Assembly: GCA_963210315.1 (NCBI GenBank)
Contig: OY723272.1
Span: forward strand, 2,108,001 to 2,172,000
Direction: 5' to 3'
DNA: 64,000 nucleotides
From: Rhynchopus euleeides
Lineage: Eukaryota > Euglenozoa > Diplonemea > Diplonemida > Diplonemidae
This document shows, one piece after another, positions 45,215-58,300 of the stretch. Position 1 is the stretch's first letter, and each line of letters starts with the position of its first letter. The notes beneath the pieces are model-generated. The model saw nothing but the letters and a program-made list of their open reading frames with translations. It did not search any database and was not told where the DNA came from. Position numbers and translations under genes: made by a program.

Positions 45215-47300
45215 CAGGACCCTCAGGGACGCGAAGCGCTTAATTTTAGGAAGAGAGGGTACGGCTGTTGTAGTCACTGTCCTTCGCGTGAGGAGTCGGC
45301 TCGCTGTGCGGCCATGGGCGCCCCCGCGATGGGGGCGCCGGATCCTTCACATCTCAGGCTTTCGTACCTGTCGAGGGTATTGCTGCGGTCGAAGACGGTG
45401 TCCTGCTAGACGCCGGCCTCGAAGTAGCGCAAACGCCATGTGCTTCTGGGGCTCTGTGCCCGCGGGTGTCGGTCAGATCCGCGCTGTAGATAAGGGCTTG
45501 GACTCGGTCGTTGAACCTTCGTATGTCGAGAACCCTGCTGACGCTGTGGTCTGCGTCGTCTGTCGCCTGATGAGCGTGCCCACTTGGTGCGGACCGGAAA
45601 AACGGTGGTGAGGTCGAGCTCGAAGCCTAGCGCTGGAAACCGTTGCGTCGACCCGGTGACTGGTGGCGCCCCATGAAGCTGGTGAAGGTGGCCAGTGCTT
45701 GCCGGGACATGATGAAGTTGATAATCCGATGTGCTGCCCTTTCGGCGCGATAGGGCCGTCCCATACACCTGTACCGAAGTCAGGCGCGACGACCCAGTCG
45801 TTGTCGAGGATGTGACGTATGGGTACATGCACCTTGGGAGTCGCATCTCAGGACTACCATGATATATTTTTGCCTTCGGGCGTCGTTCGATAAAACCCCC
45901 ATCCGCCGCCGTTCGTTCCTCTTGTTAACCCGTGGAGGCTCGCAGTTCTTCAGGGTCGGCTTTCACCAACACGGTCAACACCTTAACCTCCTCCCGTCGG
46001 TACGGGGAGGGGTGTCGGTGAGATGACGCCCGGCGCCTCGAGAAAAAACTCCGGCGGTTGGGGAGGCCCTCTTTTCGGGGAAGATGGGGAGCTTACGTAT
46101 CTGTGTTCGCGATGGGGTCGGTCACTCTCCGATTTTTGAGCTGCGCATCGGGCTGGACGTAACAGGTCGTGTCTTCTTTCACCTCTGCGGGTTTCGGCCT
46201 CCGCGGTGGGTGCGCTGCGGATTGTCCCGGAAATTTTCGACTCAGCACCCATAACGGAAACAAAATGTCCAGTCCCTTGTCGCCCATGGCGCGGGGCCGC
46301 TGTGGGTTGTGTCAGTGTCCAATACGACGCGTGTTGTTCAGAAAACGCCCTCGACTGTCGTACTTCGGTTGGAAAACAGTCAATCTGTTGCGGTGCCGAA
46401 AAAACCGGCTTCGGTACATGATAGGGGAGTTTTGCAGCTTTGCTGTATGTTCACGTTCGTGTTGCTGACCCCTCGCCTTCGGATTCTCGTCATCAAGGTG
46501 ATGAGCGCCTGAACGCTTCCTTGCTGCGTGCCGCGAGAGTAGTTCGGTAGTACATTGCGCCTCGCCAGGAGGGAGTGGGGTGAAAACACTCCATTGAACT
46601 CTCCATTTGTTCATCCTCAGTACCTGCGTGAACGTTTCCCACGAAAGAAGGGGTGACATCTGTTCTGTGGTTAGATATCGCCCAGGCGGGCGCGGCGGAG
46701 ATCAACCGGACCGTGACCTGCCACAGTTGACACACGTTCGTATTGCTCGGTGCAGCGGCTTCTGTCGGACTCCAGCCAAATGGTGGCTTTCGCGTTGAGG
46801 CGCAGAACCACAAGAAGACCCTCGCAACCCTCACCCTGGGGGGCTGGACCGCCAGTGCCAGAAGGAAGAGGGAACGTGTCCCAACAAACTGTCTTGTCGA
46901 CCTCGCCCGTTGTTTGTCAGGAGAGCTTGCCTCGACACGGCCTCCTTGAGGCCCCTGGTGAAATTCCCGTGGCTGAAGAAACCCGGTGTGCGGAACCGGC
47001 GATGTCCACATTGTATCGGCGGTGGAGAAAACCCGACGAGGTTTGCGGCGTGATGCAGTTGTGTGGAAATCCTGACCCGTTAGGGTTCCTTGGGTGTGCA
47101 ACGCAGCGGAAAAGGCATTTTTGACGCATTGCCTCCCCATTTAGATCTCTGTGGATGCGCGTTGAGTGGCAGCAGGTCGAATGCAAAAAACGCCTGGTCT
47201 CGAGACCGGCACCTTGGAGATCATCCGCGGCGCTCCGATGCAGAGGTGAACTTCGGTGGGCTTGGCTCTTGGAGCCCTCGGTTCGGCTGCGCAGGAAGCG
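45215..47300. other. interior of the insertion, left part
   Basis: Several mid-length frames on both strands (for example minus 45406-45846 and 46493-47140), irregular and overlapping; none is recognised. A GGGCGCCCCCGCGATGGGGGCGCC hairpin-type palindrome lies near 45318-45342. I see no supportable gene. Confidence 0.35.
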
Positions 47301-47329
47301 GCTACTTCTGCGGAAGGTTCCTCCCGGAG

Positions 47330-49870
47330 CTCACGGCTCAGCTGTAGAGTGGTACGGAGAGAACGCCCAGTTGTGTATGAGGTCTTCTGCTCATGGGGTT
47401 TGCCCTCGGGGCACAGGTCAGCTGCGGAATCGCAGAAGATGGCCGGTAGAACGGGGGTTCCTCTCATGCGATGAGCTCCAGATGAACTAATGACTAGTTG
47501 TGTGGGATGGTTACTCACAGCTCAGCTGTTGAGTCGCAAGGAACAGTCAGATGCGCGGATGTTCCTGGAACTCGGGCTCGGCTGTGGCGTCGAAGAAGAG
47601 CGGCTCGTGGAGGTCTTCACCTCCTGGAGCTCAGGAAACCCAAGTCTCTCCCGCTCGACTGTGGGGTCGCAGGGCGGACAGCTAGTGCCGGACAGGACTT
47701 CTTCTCCGACGAACAGCTTCTGGTGTTCATGGATCACGAGTGGTGAATGTTTGCGCGCGGGTGCTCCTGGTGAGCTCAGGGCCCGCTGTGGCGTCGCAGG
47801 CGCAGCAGCGAGTGGTGTAGAGGTCTTCATCTAATCACGATCAGCTCCGGGAGCACAGGGCTCACTGTGGAGTCGGGGAACGACCAGCTCATGATCTTCT
47901 CGTGCGGTCAGCTTCGGCCGCTGTGGAATTGCCGGCAATACAGCTGATGGTCTTCTCGTGTTCCGGGAGCTCAGGGCTCACTGTGGGACTTCAGGATTTT
48001 CGGGCCAGATGCAGGTCGTCAGCACCACCTGCTTCACCCCCTTCAGCGCCATCTCCTCGGGGGGCCGACACTGCAGGGAGGCAGGTCCACAGGTCGACGC
48101 GAAGGGCCACCGCACCCGAGTGGCCCACACCCTCCGGCCGCACCGCGACGTCCACGGTGCGCCCGAAGAAGTCGACACGCTTGTGAGAGCGACTTCCTCC
48201 GAGGCGACCGGTCCGCTGTTCACCCCAACCCGCACGGGTGTCAGGGGACGGTGAAGAGTGACTCGTGCATCCGCAGTGCAAAGTTAACCCCTGCTGCGGT
48301 GCAACGGCAGGTCACCGAAGGAGTCGCCGGTAGTGTTCACCTCATACCCGCCCCCTCCCGAGGGACTCGTGGGTTGTTCCCATTGTGGACACGGCTGGCG
48401 CGTTTCGTGGCATCAGGTGCCGCCTCTCCTGTATCGATGCCGATGCACGGATGTCTGTGAAACCACTCGGCTCAGTCTGTGAATCGCCTGTCCCGGGGAC
48501 AACCCGCGCCCGCTGCACCCGGTTGAACCCCCTCGCGCTCTGCAGCACCTCAAACGCTGAATCCGGCATATGCGGCTGATACGACCGCCGGTTATCCACG
48601 CTATCACAGAGGGCGCTCGTCACCCCTGGGAGGCGAAGCCCAGCCCCCGAGGATCTCCTCCGCACTGTCCAGGTCTTGCTCCGCGAGGAACTCGCGATGC
48701 GGCGCACAGTGACGGTCGTCAGCTGCATCGCATCCTTCTCTGCGAGCATCTCTCTGGAGGAGCCGTGCTGGACCCAGAACCCTGCGAGACAGGTTGTCAC
48801 CTCTCTGCGGGTCCGAATCGGAGGGGGCCCTGGGGGGTCGAGTCGCGAACGAACAGCTGATGATCTTCTCATGCTCCGGGAGTTCGAGGGCCCACTGTGG
48901 AGTCGCGAAGCGAACAGCCCATGGTCCTCTCATGCGGTCAGCTCCGGGGGCTCAGGGCTCACGTGAAGTCGCAGGTGAAACAGCTCGTGACATACTCATG
49001 CTCCGGGGGCTCGGGGGTCCACTGAGGAGTCGCGAAGCGAACAGCCCATGGTCCTCTCATGCGGTCAGATCCGGGAGGTCAGGGCTCACTGTGGCGAACA
49101 GGCGAACAGCTCGTGACATTCTCATGCTCCGGGAGCTCAGGGCTCACTGTGGAGTCGCAAAGCGAACAGCTCATGGTCGTCTCATGCGGTCAGCTCCGGG
49201 AGCTCAGGGCTCACTGTGGAGTCGCAGGCGAACAGCTCGTGATACTCTCATGCTCCGGGAGCTCAAGGCCCACTGTGGAGTCGCGAAGCGAACAGCTCAT
49301 GGTCCTCTCCTGCGGTCAGATCCGGGAGCTCAGGGCTCACTGTGGAGTCGCAGGCGAACAGCTCGTGATACTCTCATGCTCCGGGAGCTCAAGGCCCACT
49401 GTGGAGTCGCGAAGCGAACAGCTCATGGTCCTCTCCTGCGGTCAGATCCGGGAGCTCAGGGCTCACTGTGGAGTCGCGTAACGAGCAGCAAATGGTGCAC
49501 GTCTTAATCTAATGCACATCAGCTCCTGGAGCTCAGGGCCCGCTGTGGAGTCGCAGGAAGAAACGGCTCGCGGTGCAGAGGTCTTCTTTTCCTGTGATGG
49601 GCTCCTAGGCTCAGGGCATACTAAAGAGGCACAAGGAACGGCTAGTGGTGTGTGCGGTTTTCCTGGAGCTCAGGGCTCGACTGTGAAGTCACGGAGAAAA
49701 AGCGCGGCTGGCGATGCAAAGGTCACCTGTGGAGTCACGAAAAAACAGCTGGTTGTGCTCTTGGAGCGCAAGACAGCTGCGGGGGCGCTTGTGTGGAAGT
49801 GCCTTTGTGAGGTTGCACCTGGAGCTCACGGCTCAGCTGTGGCAGCAATCAAGGAACAGGTGGCCAGGTC
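47330..49870 (+). repeat. 63/126-bp tandem repeat, best preserved 48.95-49.47 kb
   Basis: Units contain GGGAGCTCAGGGCTCACTGT, GGAGTCGC and GAACAGCTC, alternating between two types so that the dimer is 126 bp (for example 49224 and 49350). Copies decay in both directions to about 47330 and 49870 and are broken by the cyclase remnant at about 48 kb. As 63 is a multiple of three, a 237-codon frame (48794-49507) stays open; I do not count it as a gene. Confidence 0.75.
47985..48465 (-). pseudogene. class III nucleotidyl cyclase catalytic domain, frameshifted
   Basis: Read on the minus strand the family motifs occur in the right order but in shifting frames: FTDIRASAS (48441-48460, first metal Asp), YEVNTTGDSF (about 48318-48346, second metal Asp in GDSF), VNFALRMHESLF (about 48250-48290), VRVGVNSGPV (48210-48233), VDFFGRTVDVAVRPEGVGHS (48115-48173), and LKGVKQVV near the end (48021-48045). 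At least three frame changes and one stop interrupt it. It belongs to the same type as the fragment between satellites B and C and covers the part of the domain which that fragment lacks. A host gene piece carried into the insertion is the likely origin. Confidence 0.7.
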
Positions 49871-50267
49871 TATTTTGGTCAGAAAAATGTTTTGTTGACC
49901 GCTTCCACCACTCCTCTGCACAAATCTCACGACCGGCTATTGTGTGTTTGTGTTGTCTGAAGTACAGAAGGTGTGGTGGAGCACGAAGAAAGGGAAACAT
50001 GACAGAGGTGATGACGCCAGTCCTTTCTAGTATCGTATTTCCTCCTATACACAATGCTGCGCTGTGTTTTGGATGGTATAAAAATAATGTCGAGCGGTCC
50101 CTGTGCATTGTTCAGCCCTCACAGGACGAGAAGGCACGGCGGGGCCCGTGTCACGGGTAAACATTGAGATCAACCTGTCATCCTGGGCCAAGCCAAGATG
50201 GGAGCTGGCCGCCTGGGGCAATGCAGGAGCAACGGCTAGTGCTCGTGCTGGCACGAAGCGGAGCCAG

Positions 50268-52620
50268 GCAGTGCTGTCCCAAGGGTGGGCCGAGCCAGAC
50301 AGTGATGTCCCGAGAATGGGCCGAGCCAGACAGTGCTGTCCCGAGAATGGGCCGAGCCAGGCAGTGCTGTCCCAAGGGTGGGCCGAGCCAGACAGTGCTG
50401 TCCCGAGAATGGGCCGAGCCAGACAGTGCTGTCCCGAGAACGGGCCGAGCCAGACAGTGCTGTCCCGAGAACGGGCCGAGCCAGACAGTGCTGTGCCGAG
50501 AATGGGCCGAGCCAGGCAGTGCTGTCCCAAGGGTGGGCCGAGCCAGACAGTGCTGTCCCGAGAATGGGCCGAGCCAGACAGTGCTGTCCCGAGAATGGGC
50601 CGAGCCAGACAGTGCTATCCCGAGAACGGGCCGAGCCAGACAGTGCTGTCCCGAGAACGGGCCGAGCCAGACAGTGCTGTCCCGAGAATGGGCCGAGCCA
50701 GACAGTGCTATCCCGAGAACGGGCCGAGCCAGACAGTGCTGTCCCGAGAACGGGCCGAGCCAGACAGTGCTGTCCCGAGAACGGGCCGAGCCAGACAGTG
50801 CTGTCCCGAGAATGGGCCGAGCCAGACAGTGCTGTCCCGAGAATGGGCCGAGCCAGGCAGTGCTGTCCCAAGGGTGGGCCGAGCCAGACAGTGCTGTCCC
50901 GAGAATGGGCCGAGCCAGACAGTGCTGTCCCGAGAATGGGCCGAGCCAGACAGTGCTATCCCGAGAACGGGCCGAGCCAGACAGTGCTGTCCCGAGAACG
51001 GGCCGAGCCAGACAGTGCTGTCCCGAGAATGGGCCGAGCCAGACAGTGCTATCCCGAGAACGGGCCGAGCCAGACAGTGCTGTCCCGAGAACGGGCCGAG
51101 CCAGACAGTGCTGTCCCGAGAACGGGCCGAGCCAGACAGTGCTGTCCCGAGAATGGGCCGAGCCAGGCAGTGCTGTCCCGAGAACGGGCCGAGCCAGACA
51201 GTGCTGTCCCCAGAATGGGCCGAGCCAGGCAGTGCTGTCCCAAGGGTGGGCCGAGCCAGACAGTGCTGTCCCGAGAATGGGCCGAGCCAGACAGTGCTGT
51301 CCCGAGAACGGGCCGAGCCAGACAGTGCTGTCCCGAGAACGGGCCGAGCCAGACAGTGCTGTCCCGAGAATGGGCCGAGCCAGGCAGTGATGTCCCAAGG
51401 GTGGGCCGAGCCAGACAGTGCTGTCCCGAGAATGGGCCGAGCCAGACAGTGCTGTCCCGAGAACGGGCCGAGCCAGACAGTGCTGTCCCGAGAACGGGCC
51501 GAGCCAGACAGTGCTGTGCCGAGAATGGGCCGAGCCAGGCAGTGCTGTCCCAAGGGTGGGCCGAGCCAGACAGTGCTGTCCCGAGAATGGGCCGAGCCAG
51601 ACAGTGCTGTCCCGAGAATGGGCCGAGCCAGACAGTGCTATCCCGAGAACGGGCCGAGCCAGACAGTGCTGTCCCGAGAACGGGCCGAGCCAGACAGTGC
51701 TGTCCCGAGAATGGGCCGAGCCAGACAGTGCTATCCCGAGAACGGGCCGAGCCAGACAGTGCTGTCCCGAGAACGGGCCGAGCCAGACAGTGCTGTCCCG
51801 AGAACGGGCCGAGCCAGACAGTGCTGTCCCGAGAATGGGCCGAGCCAGGCAGTGCTGTCCCAAGGGTGGGCCGAGCCAGACAGTGCTGTCCCGAGAATGG
51901 GCCGAGCCAGACAGTGCTGTCCCGAGAATGGGCCGAGCCAGACAGTGCTATCCCGAGAACGGGCCGAGCCAGACAGTGCTGTCCCGAGAACGGGCCGAGC
52001 CAGACAGTGCTGTCCCGAGAATGGGCCGAGCCAGACAGTGCTATCCCGAGAACGGGCCGAGCCAGACAGTGCTGTCCCGAGAACGGGCCGAGCCAGACAG
52101 TGCTGTCCCGAGAATGGGCCGAGCCAGGCAGTGCTGTCCCGAGAACGGGCCGAGCCAGACAGTGCTGTCCCCAGAATGGGCCGAGCCAGGCAGTGCTGTC
52201 CCAAGGGTGGGCCGAGCCAGACAGTGCTGTCCCGAGAATGGGCCGAGCCAGACAGTGCTGTCCCGAGAACGGGCCGAGCCAGACAGTGCTGTCCCGAGAA
52301 CGGGCCGAGCCAGACAGTGCTGTCCCGAGAATGGGCCGAGCCAGGCAGTGATGTCCCAAGGGTGGGCCGAGCCAGACAGTGCTGTCCCGAGAATGGGCCG
52401 AGCCAGACAGTGCTGTCCCGAGAACGGGCCGAGCCAGACAGTGCTGTCCGGAGAATGGGCCGAGCCAGGCAGTGCTGTCCCAAGGGTGGGCCGAGCCAGA
52501 CAGTGCTGTCCCGAGGGTGGGCCGAGCTAGGAAGTGCTGTCCCGAGAATGGGCCGAGCCACGCAGTCCTGTCCAGAGGGTGGGCCGAGCCAGGCAGTGAT
52601 GTCCCGAGGGTGGGCCGACA
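50268..52620 (+). repeat. 31-bp satellite A, array 2 (about 76 monomers)
   Basis: Same monomer as array 1. GCTATCCC variants recur at a spacing of 341 bp (11 monomers), for example about 50708 and 51049. Long frames on both strands (up to 898 codons) are artefacts. Confidence 0.97.
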
Positions 52621-53310
52621 TCACATCCGGTCTCGGCCCGCTGTCTGGACCGCAGCAACAAGAAATCTGCGCTGCATGCACAGGAGCAGGGGGACTTGGC
52701 CCGTCCGCACTCCGACATTGCACCGCGCTGCCCCAGCGCTCCAGATCACAAGGCCCCCTGTGCCGCAGGAGGTGGAGACGTCGCACACCAGCAGGATGAC
52801 GTCGCAGACCAGTTCACCACCCCCAACAGTAGGTCACACTCCTCCTCGCCTGTAGGCCGTCTACTGTATGCAGGAGTCTGCGTGTGTTGATAAAGACACA
52901 CACGCCCGGCACACCTGATTCTATGGGCAGCGCTCGTAACTCTCTCGGCGCCAAGTCGAAGCTGAGCAAGATTTGGTTGGACGGTGCAAATATAGCTAGC
53001 CTTGCGGGCTCGCTAAGACACTCTCCGAGCTAGCTACATGAACACAACATTGCACATCGCACGGTTTCGAAGGATGGGTACGCGATGCGGGTTTAGGTCT
53101 TGTGCTAATGTTACACACAGCAAGATCCCTGACGGAGGGGATCGATGGAGGCACTGAGGAGATCATGACTGGGAAGGGGTCCTGCATCGAACCCCCTCTG
53201 AGTGGAGCAAACACTCGGTACTCCGGGCGCCACGTTCTGCTCGGCTGGACATCACCCCGAGGTCGTGGCCACGGCCCCCGACCACTCACTGCGGGGAGCT
53301 TCCCGTCCAG
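52621..53310. other. unique spacer between satellites A and B, copy 2
   Basis: Near-identical to 30391-31080 with a handful of substitutions (for example TGCACAGG for TGTACAGG, CCTCCTCGCC for CGCCTCGCC, TTGTGCTAATG for TTGCGCTAATG). Confidence 0.7.
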
Positions 53311-55170
53311 ACAGTGTCTGGACATCACTCCTGGGCTCGACCCACTGGGCCGAGCCGACGAGTCGTGTCCAGACACTGGGCCGAGCCCAGGAGTGCTGTC
53401 CAGACACTGGGCCGAACCCCGGAGTGATGTCCAGACCCTGGGCCGAGCCAGGGAGTGGTGTCCAGACACTGGGCCGAGCCCAGGAGTGATGTCCAGACCC
53501 TGGGCCGAGCCAGGGAGTGGTGTCCAGACACTGGGCCGAGCCCAGGAGTGATGTCCAGACCCTGGGCCGAGCCAGGGAGTGGTGTCCAGACACTGGGCCG
53601 AGCCCAGGAGTGATGTCCAGACACTGGGCCGAGCCCAGGAGTGATGTCCAGACCCTGGGCCCAGCCAGGGAGTGGTGTCCAGACCCTGGGCCGAGCCCAG
53701 GAGTGCTGTCCAGACACTGGGCCGAGCCCAGGAGTGATGTCCAGACCCTGGGCCGAGCCAGGGAGTGGTGTCCAGACCCTGGGCCGAGCCAGGGAGTGGT
53801 GTCCAGACACTGGGCCGAGCCCAGGAGTGATGTCCAGACCCTGGGCCGAGCCAGGGAGTGGTGTCCAGACCCTGGGCCGAGCCAGGGAGTGGTGTCCAGA
53901 CACTGGGCCGAGCCCAGGAGTGATGTCCAGACCCTGGGCCGAGCCAGGGAGTGGTGTCCAGACCCTGGGCCGAGCCCAGGAGTGCTGTCCAGACCCTGGG
54001 CCGAGCCCAGGAGTGATGTCCAGACCCTGGGCCGAGCCAGGGAGTGGTGTCCAGACACTGGGCCGAGCCCAGGAGTGCTGTCCAGTCCCTGGGCCGAGCC
54101 CAGGAGTGATGTCCAGACCCTGGGCCGAGCCAGGGAGTGGTGTCCAGACCCTGGGCCGATCCAGGGAGTGGTGTCCAGACACTGGGCCGAGCCCAGGAGT
54201 GCTGTCCACACTGGGCCGAGCCAGGGAGTGATGTCCAGACCCTGGGCCGAGCCAGGGAGTGGTGTCCAGACACTGGGCCGAGCCCAGGAGTGATGTCCAG
54301 ACCCTGGGCCGAGCCAGGGAGTGGTGTCCAGACACTGGGCCGAGCCCAGGAGTGATGTCCAGACCCTGGGCCGAGCCAGGGAGTGGTGTCCAGACACTGG
54401 GCCGAGCCCAGGAGTGATGTCCAGACCCTGGGCCGAGCCAGGGAGTGGTGTCCAGACCCTGGGCCGAGCCAGGGAGTGGTGTCCAGACACTGGGCCGAGC
54501 CCAGGAGTGATGTCCAGACCCTGGGCCGAGCCAGGGAGTGGTGTCCAGACCCTGGGCCGAGCCAGGGAGTGGTGTCCAGACACTGGGCCGAGCCCAGGAG
54601 TGATGTCCAGACCCTGGGCCGAGCCAGGGAGTGGTGTCCAGACCCTGGGCCGAGCCCAGGAGTGCTGTCCAGACCCTGGGCCGAGCCCAGGAGTGATGTC
54701 CAGACCCTGGGCCGAGCCAGGGAGTGGTGTCCAGACACTGGGCCGAGCCCAGGAGTGCTGTCCAGTCCCTGGGCCGAGCCCAGGAGTGATGTCCAGACCC
54801 TGGGCCGAGCCAGGGAGTGGTGTCCAGACCCTGGGCCGATCCAGGGAGTGGTGTCCAGACACTGGGCCGAGCCCAGGAGTGCTGTCCACACTGGGCCGAG
54901 CCAGGGAGTGATGTCCAGACCCTGGGCCGAGCCAGGGAGTGGTGTCCAGACCCTGGGCCGAGCCCAGGAGTGCTGTCCAGACACTGGGCCGAGCTCAGGA
55001 GTGCTGTCCAGTCCCTGGGCCGAGCCAGGGAGTGGTGTCCAGACACTGGGCCGAGCCCAGGAGTGGTGTCCAGACCCTGGGCCGAGCCCAGGAGTGCTGT
55101 CCAGACACTGGGCCGAGCCAGGGAGTGATGTCCAGTCCCTGGGCCGAGCCCAGGAGTGCTGTCCAGACAC
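53311..55170 (+). repeat. 31-bp satellite B, array 2 (about 60 monomers)
   Basis: Same monomer as array 1. A higher-order unit of 680 bp (22 monomers, one of them short by two bases) is repeated, seen at 54137 and 54817 and at 54207 and 54887. Confidence 0.97.
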
Positions 55171-55171
55171 T

Positions 55172-55384
55172 GACGATGTCCTGCCTCATACCCGCCATGC
55201 CCGCAATGCACTTCCGGATCACATGGTTGTGGATTTTTAGCGCCTTCCGCATTCCCTCGAAAGACTTCTCCAAGCAGAGGGTCGAGGCCTGCACGTCTGT
55301 GACCACGAGTGTCGTGATCTTCGTCTCTGTGGAGTAGTCATCGAAGAGCAGCGCCTGCTGGCTGTCTTCGTTCAGCATCCTACG
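55172..55384 (-). pseudogene. class III cyclase fragment, copy 2
   Basis: Same fragment as 31858-32070, again fully open. One base change turns the Glu in ALEIHN into Lys (ALKIHN). On the minus strand it lies ahead of the frameshifted domain at 48.0-48.5 kb, but the two overlap in content (both contain the TDV/TDI motif), so they are not neighbouring exons of one gene. Confidence 0.6.
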
Positions 55385-55387
55385 ACT

Positions 55388-58300
55388 AGGCCGGCTATGG
55401 GCCGATCTCGCCCGTACTGGGCCAGACATGGGCCGATCTCGGCAGTACTGGGCCGGCTATGGGCCGATCTCGCACGTACTGGGCCGGCTATGGGCCGATC
55501 TCGGCAGTGCTGGGCCGGCTATGGGCCGATCTCGCCCGTACTGGGCCGGACATGGGCCGATCTCGGCAGTGCTGGGCCGGCTATGGGCCGATCTCGCCCG
55601 TACTGGGCCGGCTATGGGCCGATCTCGGCAGTGCTGGGCCGGCTATGGGCCGATCTCGCCCGTACTGGGCCGGCTATGGGCCGATCTCGGCAGTGCTGGG
55701 CCGGCTATGGGCCGATCTCGCCCGTACTGGGCCGGACATGGGCCGATCTCGGCAGTGCTGGGCCGGCTATGGGCCGATCTCGCACGTACTGGGCCGGCTA
55801 TGGGCCGATCTCGGCAGTGCTGGGCCGGCTATGGGCCGATCTCGGCAGTGCTGGGCCGGACATGGGCCGATCTCGGCAGTGCTGGGCCGGCTACGGGCCG
55901 ATCTCGCCCGTACTGGGCCGGACATGGGCCGATCTCGGCAGTACTGGGCCGGCTATGGGCCGATCTCGCACGTACTGGGCCGGCTATGGGCCGATCTCGG
56001 CAGTGCTAGGCCGGCTACGGGCCGATCTCGCCCGTACTGGGCCGGACATGGGCCGATCTCGGCAGTACTGGGCCGGCTATGGGCCGATCTCGCACGTACT
56101 GGGCCGGCTATGGGCCGATCTCGGCAGTGCTGGGCCGGCTATGGGCCGATCTCGCCCGTACTGGGCCGGCTATGGGCCGATCTCGGCAGTGCTGGGCCGG
56201 ACATGGGCCGATCTCGGCAGTGCTGGGCCGGCTACGGGCCGATCTCGGCCGTACTGGGCCGGACATGGGCCGATCTCGCCCGTACTGGGCCGGACATGGG
56301 CCGATCTCGGCAGTGCTGGGCCGGCTATGGGCCGATCTCGGCCGTACTGGGCCGGACATGGGCCGATCTCGGCAGTGCTGGGCCGGCTATGGGCCGATCT
56401 CGCCCGTACTGGGCCGGCTATGGGCCGATCTCGGCAGTGCTGGGCCGGACATGGGCCGATCTCGCACGTACTGGCCCGGACATGGGCCGATCTCGGCAGT
56501 GCTGGGCCGGACATGGGCCGATCTCGCCCGTACTGGGCCGGCTATGGGCCGATCTCGGCAGTGCTGGGCCGGACATGGGCCGATCTCGGCAGTGCTGGGC
56601 CGGCTATGGGCCGATCTCGCCCGTACTGGGCCGGCTATGGGCCGATCTCGCCCGTACTGGGCCGGCTATGGGCCGATCTCGGCAGTGCTGGGCCGGCTAC
56701 GGGCCGATCTCGGCCGTACTGGGCCGGACATGGGCCGATCTCGGCAGTGCTGGGCCGGCTATGGGCCGATCTCGCCCGTACTGGGCCGGCTATGGGCCGA
56801 TCTCGGCAGTGCTGGGCCGGACATGGGCCGATCTCGCACGTACTGGGCCGGACATGGGCCGATCTCGGCAGTGCTGGGCCGGACATGGGCCGATCTCGGC
56901 AGTGCTGGGCCGGCTATGGGCCGATCTCGCCCGTACTGGGCCGGACATGGGCCGATCTCGGCAGTGCTGGGCCGGCTATGGGCCGATCTCGGCAGTGCTG
57001 GGCCGGACATGGGCCGATCTCGGCAGTGCTGGGCCGGCTACGGGCCGATCTCGGCCGTACTGGGCCGGACATGGGCCGATCTCGGCCGTACTGGGCCGGA
57101 CATGGGCCGATCTCGGCAGTGCTGGGCCGGCTATGGGCCGATCTCGGCCGTACTGGGCCGGACATGGGCCGATCTCGGCAGTGCTGGGCCGGCTATGGGC
57201 CGATCTCGCCCGTACTGGGCCGGCTATGGGCCGATCTCGGCAGTGCTGGGCCGGACATGGGCCGATCTCGCACGTACTGGGCCGGACATGGGCCGATCTC
57301 GGCAGTGCTGGGCCGGACATGGGCCGATCTCGCCCGTACTGGGCCGGCTATGGGCCGATCTCGGCAGTGCTGGGCCGGACATGGGCCGATCTCGGCAGTG
57401 CTGGGCCGGCTATGGGCCGATCTCGCCCGTACTGGGCCGGCTATGGGCCGATCTCGCCCGTACTGGGCCGGCTATGGGCCGATCTCGGCAGTGCTGGGCC
57501 GGCTACGGGCCGATCTCGGCCGTACTGGGCCGGACATGGGCCGATCTCGGCAGTGCTGGGCCGGCTATGGGCCGATCTCGCCCGTACTGGGCCGGCTATG
57601 GGCCGATCTCGGCAGTGCTGGGCCGGACATGGGCCGATCTCGCACGTACTGGGCCGGACATGGGCCGATCTCGGCAGTGCTGGGCCGGACATGGGCCGAT
57701 CTCGGCAGTGCTGGGCCGGCTATGGGCCGATCTCGCCCGTACTGGGCCGGACATGGGCCGATCTCGGCAGTGCTGGGCCGGCTATGGGCCGATCTCGCCC
57801 GTACTGGGCCGGCTATGGGCCGATCTCGGCAGTGCTGGGCCGGACATGGGCCGATCTCGCACGTACTGGGCCGGACATGGGCCGATCTCGGCAGTGCTGG
57901 GCCGGCTATGGGCCGATCTCGCCCGTACTGGGCCGGCTATGGGCCGATCTCGGCAGTGCTGGGCCGGACATGGGCCGATGTCGGCAGTGCTGGGCCGGCT
58001 ATGGGCCGATCTCGCACGTACTGGGCCGGCTATGGGCCGATCTCGGCAGTGCTGGGCCGGACATGGGCCGATCTCGGCAGTGCTGGGCCGGCTATGGGCC
58101 GATCTCGGCAGTGCTGGGCCGGCTATGGGCCGATCTCGCCCGTACTGGGCCGGCTATGGGCCGATCTCGGCAGTGCTGGGCCGGACATGGGCCGATCTCG
58201 GCAGTGCTGGGCCGGACATGGGCCGATCTCGCCCGTACTGGGCCGGCTATGGGCCGATCTCGGCAGTGCTGGGCCGGACATGGGCCGATCTCGGCAGTGC

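Larger units (their letters stand above)
44851..50083. mobile_element. 5.2-kb insertion with tandem 268-bp end repeats
   Basis: Begins with one full 268-bp repeat (44851-45118, start ATACGCGTACTAGACG) and a second copy broken after 96 bp (45119-45214). The rest of the second copy lies at the far right (49884-50083). The 27 bp at the break (AAAAATGGTTTGTTGACCGC plus TTCCACC) are present on both sides, one mismatch, like a target duplication. So the 4.67-kb interior (45215-49883) appears inserted into a pre-existing repeat. No enzyme gene is recognised; class unknown. Confidence 0.55.

Noticed and set aside
48794-49507. 237-codon repeat protein (LRELKAHCGVAKRTAHGPL-like units)
   Set aside because: Follows a 63-bp repeat that cannot shift frame; no non-repeat part and no start context. 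Kept as a DNA repeat.
44851-50083. LTR retroelement (direct repeats at both sides)
   Set aside because: The repeats are tandem at one side and split by the interior at the other, which fits an insertion into a repeat rather than two LTRs; no polymerase or gag-type sequence was seen.
50103-55211. Long open frames on both strands over satellites A and B (up to 898 codons)
   Set aside because: Same cause as for satellite C; frames exist on both strands with equal regularity.
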